A stretch of DNA of 64,000 bases from Pseudomonas frederiksbergensis (GTDB taxonomy: Bacteria; Pseudomonadota; Gammaproteobacteria; Pseudomonadales; Pseudomonadaceae), in NCBI RefSeq assembly GCF_900105495.1, contig NZ_FNTF01000002.1:1277501-1341500 (forward strand). The letters are read 5' to 3'. The notes below the pieces were generated by a model. It did not search any database and was not told the DNA's origin. It saw nothing but the letters and a program-made list of their open reading frames with translations. The position numbers and the translations under genes are program-made. Of the stretch, positions 52,302-61,771 are shown piece by piece (within the stretch, counting starts at the first letter, position 1; the number at the start of each line of letters is the position of its first letter).

Positions 52302-53630
52302 TTACCCACGTTTGGATGCGCCACGGCTATTTTGTAGGGCGGTGATGTTGTCGCCGACGGGGTGAGCGAATTCGTGGGGCGTCACATGCCCATGGCGGTT
52401 GGCGTCGATGTAGTTGCTCCACCACGCCATGATCAGCCGGCGCTGCTCCAGAAATTCAGCTTTGTGGATATACGCGGCACGCACGCGGTTGCGTTCCTTG
52501 TGGCTCATTTGTCTTTCGATGGCTGCGTCGGTCCATAACCCGGACTCCAGCAGGGCGCTACAGGCCATGGTCCTGAAGCCGTGGCCGCACACGTCCTTGC
52601 TGGTGTCATAGCCGACGTTGCGGAGCATGGTATTCACCGTGTTCTCGGACATGGGCTTCCAGTACTTGTGGTCGCCCGGTAGCACCAACTCTGAAAAGCG
52701 ACTGAGGCTGCGCAGGCGCTCCAGTATTTCGATGACCTGCGGCGATAGCGGAACCATTTGAATGTCGCCGTTCATCTTGGTCCCGCGTGTGGAGTTGCGT
52801 ACCCCTTCAATCGGTGCGCGCGTATCGGGGATTTCCCACATGGCACGTTGGAAGTCGAACTCACTCCATCGAGCGAAGCGCAGTTCGCTGGAGCGGACGA
52901 ATACATGCAGAGTCAGTAGCACAGCAAGGCGCGTCAGCTCGCGGCCGTTGTAGTTGTCGATACGGTGTAGCAGTTCGGGTAGGCGGTTGAGGGATAGGGC
53001 CGGGCGATGGACTGTGCGCGGCGCGTGAATCGAGCCTGCCAGATCCAGTGCAGGATTCATGGTGATCTGCCGAGCCCTTTTGGCCCCGCGCATGATGGTG
53101 GATAAGTAGTTCTGTACCCTTAACGCCACATCCATGGTGCCGCGTTCCTTGATGCGCTGGGTGATCTCTAGCAGGTCATGGGTATCGAGTTCAGCGATGG
53201 GGCGTTGGCCGATCAACGGGAAGACGTGGGTACGCAGTCGGCTCATCACGGTTTTTGCGTGTCCTTCGGTCCAGCGACGGGACATGTCGGTGTGCCACTC
53301 CAGAGCAACGGTTTCGAAAAGCAGTGCCGCCCGCTGGGCTACGATCTTGGCCTTCTTCTTTTCTTCCATTGGGTCGAGATTGTCGAGCAGCAACGCCTTG
53401 GCTTCGTCTCGCTTACGTCGTGCGACGGAAAGGGTAACGATGGGGTAATTGCCGATGATGAGCGTACCTTCCTTGCCGCTGGGCTTGGTGTACTTCAAGC
53501 GCCAGGTCTTCACGCCATTGGGTTTGACGAAAAGGTACATGCCGCCGCCGTCGAACAGTTTGTAGGCGCGTTCGCGGGTTTTGGCCGTGCGGCATTGCAG
53601 GTCGCTGAGAGGGATCGCTAGACGTGGCAT
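52302..53630 (-). CDS. P4-type tyrosine integrase (DUF4102 arm domain)
   Basis: A 442-residue integrase. The N-terminal arm-binding DUF4102 domain (LFDGGGMYLFVKPNGVKTWR, IIGNYPIVTLSVARRKRDEA) is followed by a core-binding domain (about 100-190) and the catalytic domain with R246 (VRSSELRFARW), H350 and R353 (CGHGFRTMACSALLE), H377 (QMSHKERNRVRAAY) and Y387. It is complete and therefore probably active. It lies 164 bp from the 3' end of tRNA-Thr, the typical site. Start at ATG 53630; the frame to 53768 adds unlikely residues. Confidence 0.93.
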   Translation of the reverse strand: MPRLAIPLSDLQCRTAKTRERAYKLFDGGGMYLFVKPNGVKTWRLKYTKPSGKEGTLIIGNYPIVTLSVARRKRDEAKALLLDNLDPMEEKKKAKIVAQRAALLFETVALEWHTDMSRRWTEGHAKTVMSRLRTHVFPLIGQRPIAELDTHDLLEITQRIKERGTMDVALRVQNYLSTIMRGAKRARQITMNPALDLAGSIHAPRTVHRPALSLNRLPELLHRIDNYNGRELTRLAVLLTLHVFVRSSELRFARWSEFDFQRAMWEIPDTRAPIEGVRNSTRGTKMNGDIQMVPLSPQVIEILERLRSLSRFSELVLPGDHKYWKPMSENTVNTMLRNVGYDTSKDVCGHGFRTMACSALLESGLWTDAAIERQMSHKERNRVRAAYIHKAEFLEQRRLIMAWWSNYIDANRHGHVTPHEFAHPVGDNITALQNSRGASKRG

Positions 53631-53725
53631 AGGGGTACGCGCTCCTGACCGGAAAATCGCAGTACCCCTAACATACCCTCGGGGAAGGGGGATTTTGTTG
53701 GATCCCGACAGAGGGTCCTGGAACG

Positions 53726-53752
53726 AAAAAACCCGCCAAAGGGCGGGTTTTC
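53726..53752 (-). terminator. Terminator of tRNA-Thr (inside island end)
   Basis: Read on the minus strand: AAAACCCGCC-CTTT-GGCGGGTTTTTTCG, 43 bp beyond the tRNA 3' end. Confidence 0.85.
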
Positions 53753-53794
53753 GGGGCTTCCAGAGCATTCGGTGGAATGCAATGGAGCCTAATG

Positions 53795-53870
<76 letters not shown>

Positions 53871-53999
53871 GTGTTGGGCGACGATTATAGCGATTGGGTT
53901 GGTTCTGTAAACCCCTGAATTCAGACTATTTTTGCGCAGGCGTCAGGCCCGCCCCACGGGCGCTTCTGCGGGGCCGGCCAATGCGATTGCTTTAAAGCG

Positions 54000-55241
54000 T
54001 TACACGCCGTTTTTAACCGCGTTGATCAAGTCCTGGCTCAGCACCTGCGCGGGCGCCACTTGCACGCTTTGCGTGTAGAACGGCGGCAGGTTCTGGGCCA
54101 GTGTCGACAAGGCTTGCGGGGTGGTGTTGCCCGGCAGCAGCACGTATTGGAGGTTGGACGGATAGCTCTGTGGAACCGGGCCTTCCATGGTCGAACCGTA
54201 CGCGCCGAAGGTCATCACGGCCTGCGGGGTGGTGGGGTCGGGGGCGTAGAGGAAGACGAAGGTGCCGTATTTTGGATGCGTCAGGTATTGCTCGGCCTGG
54301 GCGCGAACCGCTGGGTCGGGGTCGTTCATCAGGGTCCAGCGCATGACCGCGTAGTTGCGGGTGGTTTCCATGAACGCTGTCCGAATCGGCGACTGGTTCT
54401 CGACGCCGCCCAGACACACCAGCAGGTTGCCGAACGGATCGATGAGGGCTACCGAGTTGAACACTGTGCTTTGTTGCGCAGTCTTCAATAGCGGCGGAGC
54501 GAGTTCTGCGCCGGGGTCACGCGGGTTGGCCGATTGCACAGTCAATGCAAACGGGCTGAGCGCAGTCAGTGCCTGGCGGACTTTGCTGGTGGCCGGGAGG
54601 TTTGCCGGGTTTTGCAGTTGATCCGGCGGCAGACCGCTGTTGTTGCTGGCCTCGCGGACGGTGTTGACGCTGGCGGAGAAGATCGAACTGGTGAGGAAGT
54701 AAGCCGCCGAGTCGATGGTCTGGCCAGCAAACACCGGACTGGTCGAGCCCTGATAGGCACGGCTGACCGGCGCCGCAATCGCGTAATAACCCCAGGTGTC
54801 TTGCGCCTGTTGGCGGATCTGCGGCGGCAGCGATGGAAAGGTGAACTGGCTGTTGTAGTTGATGCCTGCGTAGTCATCGATCGCACTGACGGCGACGTTA
54901 AATCCTGCAGTCAGCAGCGAACCGGCGCACATGGCGCACGGGTCTAGCGTGGTGACGACGGTCAACTGATTGGGCGGTGGCAGGTTCAATGGCGCGGCGT
55001 TTTCGTAGTACCAGTCCACCAATTGCCGTTCGCCGTGGGCGGTCGGGTCATGAGGTAGAAAGTACGTGGTGCCACCGCCGGGGATAGGCATCAGCACGTT
55101 GTTGTGCAGCGCGGCGATGACCTCGCCCGTTGCGTTGTTGATGATGGCGCCGCCCACCGCGAAGGTTTGCTGCAGCGCAGCTTCAATGGCTTGGTTGGCG
55201 ACGGTATCGACGGCTTCCTGTGCACTGTTCAATGTGCTCAT
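54000..55241 (-). CDS. Cytidine-deaminase-fold protein, long form
   Basis: A 413-residue protein. Zinc-site signatures of the CDA superfamily are complete: H69-GE71 in DPTAHGERQLVDW and P101-CAMC-105 in TTLDPCAMCAGSLL, with E71 as proton shuttle. The first 160 residues form the deaminase domain; the remaining 250 (VFAGQTIDSAAYFL, LLPGNTTPQALSTLAQNLPP) are not recognised. Most guanine or cytidine deaminases are 130-160 residues, so this is an unusual two-part protein. No signal peptide. Substrate unknown. The 297 bp upstream hold a single DnaA-like box at 55519 but no gene. Confidence 0.75.
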   Translation of the reverse strand: MSTLNSAQEAVDTVANQAIEAALQQTFAVGGAIINNATGEVIAALHNNVLMPIPGGGTTYFLPHDPTAHGERQLVDWYYENAAPLNLPPPNQLTVVTTLDPCAMCAGSLLTAGFNVAVSAIDDYAGINYNSQFTFPSLPPQIRQQAQDTWGYYAIAAPVSRAYQGSTSPVFAGQTIDSAAYFLTSSIFSASVNTVREASNNSGLPPDQLQNPANLPATSKVRQALTALSPFALTVQSANPRDPGAELAPPLLKTAQQSTVFNSVALIDPFGNLLVCLGGVENQSPIRTAFMETTRNYAVMRWTLMNDPDPAVRAQAEQYLTHPKYGTFVFLYAPDPTTPQAVMTFGAYGSTMEGPVPQSYPSNLQYVLLPGNTTPQALSTLAQNLPPFYTQSVQVAPAQVLSQDLINAVKNGV

Positions 55242-55538
55242 GATCTTCCCAGCTCCTTGCTGTTTGAGCGCCAGGAAAATCTGGCGTTTGGCAACGATAG
55301 TTGAGGTTTCGCCGGTCGTTATGTTGTTTTGTCTTAATGCTTATGCACAACGGGATCTGTACCGCACCTGTTTAGAGGCAAATTTGCGGACCCGTTCTCA
55401 TTTGCTCGCAAATACCTGTTTTCCCGCTTTTTTTACAGGTGTACGAAAATTGTACAGTTGTGTTTCTGCCCCGAAACAGCCGGATATATTGGATCCACGA
55501 TAATTTCATCCCCAGAGTTATCCACAGGCTGGAGCGTT

Positions 55539-56768
55539 TTAAGGGCGCTCAGCCAGGATCAGGAAATTACGCGGTGTAAGCGGGGTTTCGCAGAAGGTGC
55601 CGAGGCGGACCGCATACCCCTGCTCGGAGAGGAAAAGGGCACGATCGAGTACCAGCCAAAGCTCCAATGGGCGTCGGAAAAGTCCGCGCAGCAGCTCGAG
55701 ATTGCGCACTTCAGCCAGTCGCTGCCAACCGGTGGCTTCGAGCGCTGGCCAATCGTGCGCTCCGATTGTGGATAACTCCTTGAGCGCGGCTAAATGATGG
55801 CAGTAATCGGCAAAGGATCTATCCAGCCAGGCACTGGGCAGCGACGGGGTGGGCAGGTATTCGTCAACGCCGCGAAGTTGCCGTTGCAGCAGGTCGAAAC
55901 CCAGGCGCCGGGCCATGGAGGTGTCGCGCTGGCGTCGGACGCGAGCGCCGGCGGTGACGGTTTCGTTCATCGGCAGCGAGAGATCTTCGAGCGACAGTTG
56001 TAGGTCGGATCGCATACCCGCAGAGGAAAGCGCCTGATATTCACTCACACTGATCCGGTTGTAGCAGCAAGGGGCGATGGCCAACTGCTTGCAACCGGTG
56101 GCGCTCGCGAGTTGCATCAGCCGCACGTGAAGATCACCGCAGGCGTGCAGCGCTACCGGCGTGTGGCCGGCCTTCAGTAAAGAGGCAGCCCCCGGCGCGA
56201 GCACGTCTTGCTCGACGTGAAGCGCATGCAAATGATGACGCTGACTGAGTGCCTGGCCACTGGCGACCAACGTCGGGTCATATTCCAGGCAAGTGAGCTG
56301 CTGACCGGTTTGTAACAGGCGTCGCCCCAGATGTCCTTTGCCCGAACACCAATCCAGCCAATGCTTCGGCGCCTCAGCAAATTTCAGCCGACTGGCAAAC
56401 GCCTCGATCTGCTGCCACTTGCGCCCCGGCACATCGACATTCAGCCGATGGCCAGCTGATTCGAGTGCGTGAGGCGGCAATTCAGCTACAGCGCTCAGTT
56501 CGAGGGATAGCGCCGCCAGTGAAGCGAATGGCTCCGGCGCCTGCAGAAGAGCAGGTTGGTTATGAGCATTTTCCGCATCGTCCAATGACCTGCCGCGTAG
56601 CCATGCAGACAACTCGGGGTAGGACGCTTCCCACGGAAGCCGCAGGTGAGTAAATGGACGAGGTTTCCACAGCGCCTGATGCTTTGTCAGAAAAGCATCC
56701 AGCGCCGTGAAGCGGGCGAGCAGGGCCTCGCCCGTCAGCACGTAAGAATCAACGCCCTTGGCAGGCAT
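55539..56768 (-). CDS. SAM-dependent methyltransferase (Methyltransf_32-like)
   Basis: A 409-residue protein. The SAM-binding motif I is HWLDWCSGKGHLGRRLL, then LTCLEYDPTLV and VALHACGDLHV with CKQLAIAPCCYN, which are typical of the GSTCD/Methyltransf_32 group. N-terminal 130 residues are a helical lead domain. Substrate unknown; rRNA or tRNA is often suggested. It starts inside the end of the permease gene (20-bp overlap), placing it at the end of the amino acid transporter operon. Confidence 0.85.
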   Translation of the reverse strand: MPAKGVDSYVLTGEALLARFTALDAFLTKHQALWKPRPFTHLRLPWEASYPELSAWLRGRSLDDAENAHNQPALLQAPEPFASLAALSLELSAVAELPPHALESAGHRLNVDVPGRKWQQIEAFASRLKFAEAPKHWLDWCSGKGHLGRRLLQTGQQLTCLEYDPTLVASGQALSQRHHLHALHVEQDVLAPGAASLLKAGHTPVALHACGDLHVRLMQLASATGCKQLAIAPCCYNRISVSEYQALSSAGMRSDLQLSLEDLSLPMNETVTAGARVRRQRDTSMARRLGFDLLQRQLRGVDEYLPTPSLPSAWLDRSFADYCHHLAALKELSTIGAHDWPALEATGWQRLAEVRNLELLRGLFRRPLELWLVLDRALFLSEQGYAVRLGTFCETPLTPRNFLILAERP

Positions 56769-57438
56769 CGACGCGCAGCCAGCGCTCCAACTGACGGAAC
56801 GCCTGCACCAATACAAACGACATCAATAGATAGAACACACCGGCAGTAAAGAACATGTCCACCGTCAGGTAGTTGCGGGCAATGATGGTGCGCGCCATGC
56901 CGGTGAGTTCCAGCAGGGTGACGGTGCTCGCCAGAGAACTGGCCTTGAGCATCAGGATCACTTCGTTGCTGTAGGCAGGCAGGCCGATCCGTGCCGCTCG
57001 CGGCAGGATGATGAAAAACAGCGCCTTGGCCTTGGACATGCCCAATGCGCGTGCCGCTTCGATCTCACCGGGCGGAATCGCCTGGATCGCGCCGCGCAGG
57101 ATCTCCGCAATGTAAGCCGCCGTGTGCAACGTCATGGTAGCCGTGGCGCACCAGAACGGGCTTCGCAGGTAAGGCCACAGGACGCTGTCGCGCACCGCGT
57201 CGAACTGCGCCAGGCCGTAATAGACCAGGAACAACTGAACCAACAGTGGTGTGCCGCGAAAGAAAAAGATGTAGGCGTAGGGAAACGCGCGAACGTACCA
57301 AAGCTTGGACGAGCGCGCGATGCCCAATGGGATGGCCAGCAGCAGGCCGAGAATCACGGCGATGCCCACCAGCTCCAATGTCAGGGTGGCGCCCTGGATG
57401 AACTTCGGCAGCCATTTGTAGATGACTTCCCATTCCAT
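56749..57438 (-). CDS. hisM: Basic amino acid ABC transporter permease HisM-like
   Basis: A 229-residue inner-membrane permease with five or so TM helices. LWYVRAFPYAYIFFFRGTPL and the EAA loop EIEAARALGMSKAKALFFII are diagnostic for polar amino acid permeases. It shares one base with the hisQ stop (TAATG). Transports histidine, arginine, lysine or ornithine; which of them is not fixed. Confidence 0.9.
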   Translation of the reverse strand: MEWEVIYKWLPKFIQGATLTLELVGIAVILGLLLAIPLGIARSSKLWYVRAFPYAYIFFFRGTPLLVQLFLVYYGLAQFDAVRDSVLWPYLRSPFWCATATMTLHTAAYIAEILRGAIQAIPPGEIEAARALGMSKAKALFFIILPRAARIGLPAYSNEVILMLKASSLASTVTLLELTGMARTIIARNYLTVDMFFTAGVFYLLMSFVLVQAFRQLERWLRVDACQGR

Positions 57439-58130
57439 TACGTCGTCCTCACAAAGCCGCGGGCGGCGCGTTTTTCCAGAAAATGCATGCCAACCATGGC
57501 CAGTATTGTCAGGCCCAGATACATGAAGGCCGCGACCATGAAGAACGTAAATGGATGCTTGGCGAAGGTCACGGCGTTCTGTGCATGACGCATGATTTCT
57601 TCCAGGCCGATGACGGACACCAGTGCCGTGTCCTTCATCAGGACCATGAACAGGTTGCCCAGCCCCGGCAGTGAGATGCGCCACATCTGCGGCATGATCA
57701 GTCGGGTGAAGATGCGAAATTTCGACAGCCCCAACGCCACACCCGCTTCGCGGTGACCTTTGGGGATAGCCAGAATCGCACCACGAAACACTTCCGTGGC
57801 GTAGGCGCCGAAGCACAGCCCCAGCGCAATCACGCCAGCGGCGAAGGCATTGAGTTCGAGGTCGGGCTTGCCGAAGAACTCGCCCAGGGCACGCATCAGG
57901 TTGACCGTGCCGAAATAGATCAACAGTACCCAGAGCAATTCAGGGATGCCGCGAACCAGGGTTGAATAAGTGCCGCCAAGCCATTGCAGCGGCTTGTACG
58001 GGGAAGTCTTGGCCAAGGCGCCGAGCAGACCGAGCACCAGCCCCAGGCACAAGGCCGAGAGTGCCAGTTTCACAGTCATCAGCGCGCCAGCGGCGAGCGC
58101 CGGGCCGAATCCGTAGAGATCGATAGTCAT
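57438..58130 (-). CDS. hisQ: Basic amino acid ABC transporter permease HisQ-like
   Basis: A 230-residue permease. GALMTVKLALSALCLGLVLG, YSTLVRGIPELLWVLLIYFG and the EAA loop HREAGVALGLSKFRIFTRLI. Start at 58130 (ATG); the extended frame to 58157 has no better start. Partner of HisM. Confidence 0.9.
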   Translation of the reverse strand: MTIDLYGFGPALAAGALMTVKLALSALCLGLVLGLLGALAKTSPYKPLQWLGGTYSTLVRGIPELLWVLLIYFGTVNLMRALGEFFGKPDLELNAFAAGVIALGLCFGAYATEVFRGAILAIPKGHREAGVALGLSKFRIFTRLIMPQMWRISLPGLGNLFMVLMKDTALVSVIGLEEIMRHAQNAVTFAKHPFTFFMVAAFMYLGLTILAMVGMHFLEKRAARGFVRTT

Positions 58131-58207
58131 GGATTTCTTTTCAAATCGCGCAGGCAATGCCAGGGACTGGCGCCGTCAGATAACGGCGCCGGCCCGACAG
58201 GTCAGAA

Positions 58208-58954
58208 TCAATAGATGCTGAACGGGAAATACTTGTCGTTGATCTTTTTGTAGGTGCCATCAGCGACGATTTCTTTCAGTGCGGTGTTCAGCTTCGTACG
58301 AATCTCATCGCCTTTACGTACAGCGATACCGATCTTGTCGCTTTCTTCCACCGGGTCGCCTTTGAACTCATAAGAACGGCCGGCGTCGCTTTTCAGCCAC
58401 TCGTAGTTGACGTACTTGTCCGCCAGGATGGCGTCCAGGCGACCGGAAGTCAGGTCGAGGTAGGCGTTTTCCTGGGTGTCATAAAGTTTGATTTCGACGC
58501 CTTCCATGTTGTCTTCCAGCCAGGTGCCAGCGAGGGTCGCACGTTGTGCGCCGATCACTTTGCCTTGCAGGGAAGCCTTGTCGGTTTTGAAGTCGACGTT
58601 TTTCGGCGCGATGAATTGCAGCTTGTTGGAGTAGTACGGGTCGGTGAAGTCCACCGCTTGCTTGCGCTCGTCGGTGATCGACATCGAGGAGATCAGGAAG
58701 TCGAACTTCTTGGCGTTCAAGGCCGGAATGATGCCGTCCCAGTCAGACGTGACCACGGTGCATTCGACTTTCATCTTGGCGCACAGGGCGTCGCCGATTT
58801 CTTTGTCGAAGCCGACGACATTGCCACTGGCATCTTTGTTGTTGAACGGCGGGTAGGCCGCTTCGATGCCCATCTTCAAGGTCTCGGCGGCGGCACCGGC
58901 GCTGAAGGCCAGGGTGACGGCAGCCGCCAGGAAGATTTTTTTGTAGTTCTGCAT
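58208..58954 (-). CDS. hisJ: Periplasmic basic-amino-acid-binding protein
   Basis: A 248-residue type II binding protein. Signal peptide KKIFLAAAVTLAFSAGAAA. The mature part has MGIEAAYPPFNNKDASGNVV, FDKEIGDALC, ISSMSITDERKQAVDFTDPY with R83-type carboxylate contact, and DAILADKYVNYEW. This is the HisJ/ArgT (lysine-arginine-ornithine) family. It is 13 bp after the ATPase gene and 77 bp before hisQ. Confidence 0.93.
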   Translation of the reverse strand: MQNYKKIFLAAAVTLAFSAGAAAETLKMGIEAAYPPFNNKDASGNVVGFDKEIGDALCAKMKVECTVVTSDWDGIIPALNAKKFDFLISSMSITDERKQAVDFTDPYYSNKLQFIAPKNVDFKTDKASLQGKVIGAQRATLAGTWLEDNMEGVEIKLYDTQENAYLDLTSGRLDAILADKYVNYEWLKSDAGRSYEFKGDPVEESDKIGIAVRKGDEIRTKLNTALKEIVADGTYKKINDKYFPFSIY

Positions 58955-58967
58955 GCGGGTAGCTCCG

Positions 58968-59741
58968 TTAGCGGTTGCTGGACATGAATTGTTTGCAGCG
59001 CGCCGAAAGCGGGTTTTCGAACACCTGCTGTGGCGATCCTTGCTCTTCTACCAGGCCCTGGTGGAGGAACACCACCTCGCTGGACACCTGACGGGCGAAA
59101 CCCATTTCATGGGTGACCAGCAGCATGGTGCGGCCTTCTTCGGCCAATGCGCGGATGACATTAAGTACTTCCTGGACCATTTCCGGGTCAAGGGCGGAGG
59201 TAGGTTCGTCGAACAGGATCACCTTGGGCTGCATCGCCAACGTGCGGGCAATGGCCGCGCGTTGTTGCTGACCGCCGGAGAGTTGCGCCGGGTAGGCGTG
59301 GCGTTTGTCCGCGATGCCGACCTTGGCCAGCAAGGCCTCGGCGACTTCGATGGCCTCGGCCTTGCTCTGGCCGAGTACGCGGCGCGGCGCTTCGATGATG
59401 TTGTCGAGCACGCTCATGTGCGGCCAGAGATTAAAGTTTTGAAATACAAAACCGATCTCGCTGCGCAGGCGGTTGATCTGCTTGCCATCGGCAGCAACCA
59501 GTTCGCCGTTCTTGGCGGCCTTGAGCTTGAGTTCTTCGCCGGCCACCAGGATTTGTCCCTGATGCGGGTTTTCCAACAGGTTGATGCAACGAAGGAAGGT
59601 GGACTTGCCGGAACCGGAAGAACCCAGGATCGAGATCACGTCGCCGTCGCGGGCGGTCAGCGAGATGCCTTTGAGTACCTCGAGCTGTCCGTAGCGTTTG
59701 TGCAAGTTGCGGATTTCAAGCGCGGGCGTGGCCTCAGCCAT
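58968..59741 (-). CDS. hisP: Amino acid ABC transporter ATP-binding protein HisP-like
   Basis: A 257-residue ABC ATPase. Walker A LGSSGSGKSTFLRCINLLE, Q loop FQNFNLWPHMSV, signature LSGGQQQRAAIARTLAM, Walker B VILFDEPTSALDPEM, H loop LLVTHEMGFA. First gene of the operon (ATPase, binding protein, two permeases, methyltransferase). The 566-bp upstream gap is shared with the divergent permease. Confidence 0.95.
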   Translation of the reverse strand: MAEATPALEIRNLHKRYGQLEVLKGISLTARDGDVISILGSSGSGKSTFLRCINLLENPHQGQILVAGEELKLKAAKNGELVAADGKQINRLRSEIGFVFQNFNLWPHMSVLDNIIEAPRRVLGQSKAEAIEVAEALLAKVGIADKRHAYPAQLSGGQQQRAAIARTLAMQPKVILFDEPTSALDPEMVQEVLNVIRALAEEGRTMLLVTHEMGFARQVSSEVVFLHQGLVEEQGSPQQVFENPLSARCKQFMSSNR

Positions 59742-60307
59742 GTGCGTTCCTCATAAGTATTTCGCTCCTGCTATTGGCGGCCTTCCTGGCGAGGCGGCCA
59801 AGCTAGCATAGCGTCTGAATGACAGCCAACAGCGCTACGGACGCTAAACAGCTGGCGTGTGGCAGGTTGTCGCATCGGTACAGCAGACTGTCGCGCTGCT
59901 ATCAACCGAACAGCCGTTTGAACCCTGCCTGTCGATAAAAAGGCTGGGGCTGTCCCGTAAAAAAGGGCGCGATGTTGCCAGCTTTGACGGGGGGTTGGAA
60001 GCGCTAACCGGCCAAACGTTCCTGATCCGCACTTTTATTGTGCATCGCGTTATTTTTGGGTGTGTTTCTGGTGCGCCACTTCGTTCCTGAAAGTGGGTCG
60101 CAGGGTAACGCTCTGGCGAATTGCCATTAATCTCAATGACTTGCGATGACTGTCCGGTCCGGCGGAGAGCCCCATGTTTGGGTGCTTTGTAATATTTTGG
60201 CGCAATTATTGCGTGCAGAATACGGAACGCCCTGTTGGTTTCTTTTTACGAGAAGGAACGCCACGCCGGGTGGACGTCATCGCTTTTCCTTACAAAAGGT
60301 AGTTTCA
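59742..60307. other. 566-bp divergent intergenic region
   Basis: Between the ABC transporter operon and the permease. Contains a sigma-54-type promoter near the permease (60197). The rest holds only short frames without support (for example 59857-60090); promoter elements for the ABC operon should lie close to 59742. Confidence 0.6.
60197..60213 (+). promoter_or_regulatory. Candidate sigma-54 promoter of the amino acid permease
   Basis: TTGGCGCAATTATTGCG has GG and GC ten bases apart and fits TTGGCACG-N4-TTGCW except for one or two positions. About 95 bp upstream of the ATG. Nitrogen-source transport genes in Pseudomonas often use sigma-54. Confidence 0.6.
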
Positions 60308-61699
60308 ATGAGCAGTACCCCAAGCTCCAATGGCCTCGAACAGGGGCTCAAACCGCGTCATGTGACCATGCTGTCGATCGCCGGGGTTATCGGTGCCGGC
60401 CTGTTCGTCGGCTCGGGCCACGCCATCGCTGCTGCAGGCCCGGCCGTGCTGTTGGCCTACGCTGCCGCCGGTATGCTGGTGGTGCTGGTGATGCGCATGC
60501 TTGGCGAAATGGCCGTGGCTTCACCCGACACCGGCTCCTTCTCGACGTACGCCGATCGCGCGATCGGTCACTGGGCCGGTTTCACCATCGGCTGGCTCTA
60601 CTGGTGGTTCTGGGTACTGGTGATTCCGCTGGAAGCCAACGCCGCCGCGACCATCCTGCACGCCTGGTTCCCGAATGTGGCGATCTGGGCCTTCACCTTG
60701 GTCATCACCTTGCTGCTGACGGTGACGAACCTGTTCAGCGTGAAGAACTACGGTGAATTCGAATTCTGGTTCGCCCTGGTCAAAGTCATCGCGATCGTCG
60801 GCTTCATCGGCCTCGGCGTTCTGGCGATTTTCGGCTTCCTGCCGACCAGCCAGGTCAGCGGCGTTTCCCACTTGTTTGACACTCAGGGCTTCCTGCCGAA
60901 CGGCATGGGCGCAGTGTTGGGCGCGATCCTGACCACCATGTTTTCCTTCATGGGCACCGAAATCGTGACCATCGCGGCCGCGGAATCGAAGAACCCTGGC
61001 CAGCAAATCTCCAAGGCCACCAACTCGGTGATCTGGCGGATTGGCTTGTTCTACCTCGTGTCGATCTTCATCGTTGTGGCCCTGGTGCCGTGGAACGATC
61101 CGGTACTGGCAGCCGTCGGCTCCTACCAGACCGTGCTTGAGCGCATGGGCATCCCGAATGCCAAGCTGATCGTCGACATCGTGGTGCTGGTTGCTGTGAC
61201 CAGTTGCCTGAACTCGGCGCTGTACACCGCTTCGCGCATGATGTTCTCTCTGGGCAAGCGCGGTGATGCACCGGCCGTTTCCCAGCGCACCAACAAGAGC
61301 GGCACGCCGTACTGGGCCGTCATGTTGTCCACCGGCGCTGCGTTCATTGCGGTTTTCGCCAACTACGTGGCCCCGGCCGCCGTGTTCGAATTCCTGCTGG
61401 CCAGCTCCGGCGCTATCGCGTTGTTGGTGTATCTGGTGATCGCGATTTCGCAACTGCGTATGCGCAAGCAGCGCATGGCACGCGGTGAAAAAATCGCTTT
61501 CAGCATGTGGCTGTTCCCGGCCCTGACCTACGCGGTGATCGTATTCATCGTGGCGGCCCTGACCATCATGCTGTTCCAGGAAGCGCATCGCGTGGAGATT
61601 CTCTCTACTGGTCTGCTGAGTTTGTTGGTGGTGGCTGCCGGTTTGTTTGTGGCTCGTCGTCGCAAGCTGCAGAAGATGGGGGCGGTGGTGCTGAACTGA
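60308..61699 (+). CDS. gabP: GABA permease-like amino acid transporter
   Basis: A 463-residue APC-family permease with twelve TM helices. LKPRHVTMLSIAGVIGAGLF (the first membrane segment, unwound GAG motif), ALPGE-like region as AVASPDTGSFSTYADRAIGH, and MFSFMGTEIVTIAAAESKNP. Closest to GabP by motif memory, though other small amino acids cannot be excluded. ATG 60308 with AAAGGTAGTTTCA upstream; frames starting at 60146 include noncoding leader. Terminator follows. Confidence 0.85.
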   Translation: MSSTPSSNGLEQGLKPRHVTMLSIAGVIGAGLFVGSGHAIAAAGPAVLLAYAAAGMLVVLVMRMLGEMAVASPDTGSFSTYADRAIGHWAGFTIGWLYWWFWVLVIPLEANAAATILHAWFPNVAIWAFTLVITLLLTVTNLFSVKNYGEFEFWFALVKVIAIVGFIGLGVLAIFGFLPTSQVSGVSHLFDTQGFLPNGMGAVLGAILTTMFSFMGTEIVTIAAAESKNPGQQISKATNSVIWRIGLFYLVSIFIVVALVPWNDPVLAAVGSYQTVLERMGIPNAKLIVDIVVLVAVTSCLNSALYTASRMMFSLGKRGDAPAVSQRTNKSGTPYWAVMLSTGAAFIAVFANYVAPAAVFEFLLASSGAIALLVYLVIAISQLRMRKQRMARGEKIAFSMWLFPALTYAVIVFIVAALTIMLFQEAHRVEILSTGLLSLLVVAAGLFVARRRKLQKMGAVVLN

Positions 61700-61716
61700 T
61701 TCGCACCGCATAACGC

Positions 61717-61756
61717 AAAACGGCCGCTGTCAGTGATGACAAGCGGCCGTTTTTGT
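61717..61756. terminator. Terminator, bidirectional
   Basis: AAAACGGCCGCTGTCA-GTGA-TGACAAGCGGCCGTTTTTG. Ends the permease and, from the other side, the small protein gene at 61772. Confidence 0.9.
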
Positions 61757-61771
61757 TTCTGAGGCGAGTGT

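Noticed and set aside
55519..55527. Single TTATCCACA box before the deaminase gene as a second replication origin
   Set aside because: One box alone is expected by chance and has no partner sites.
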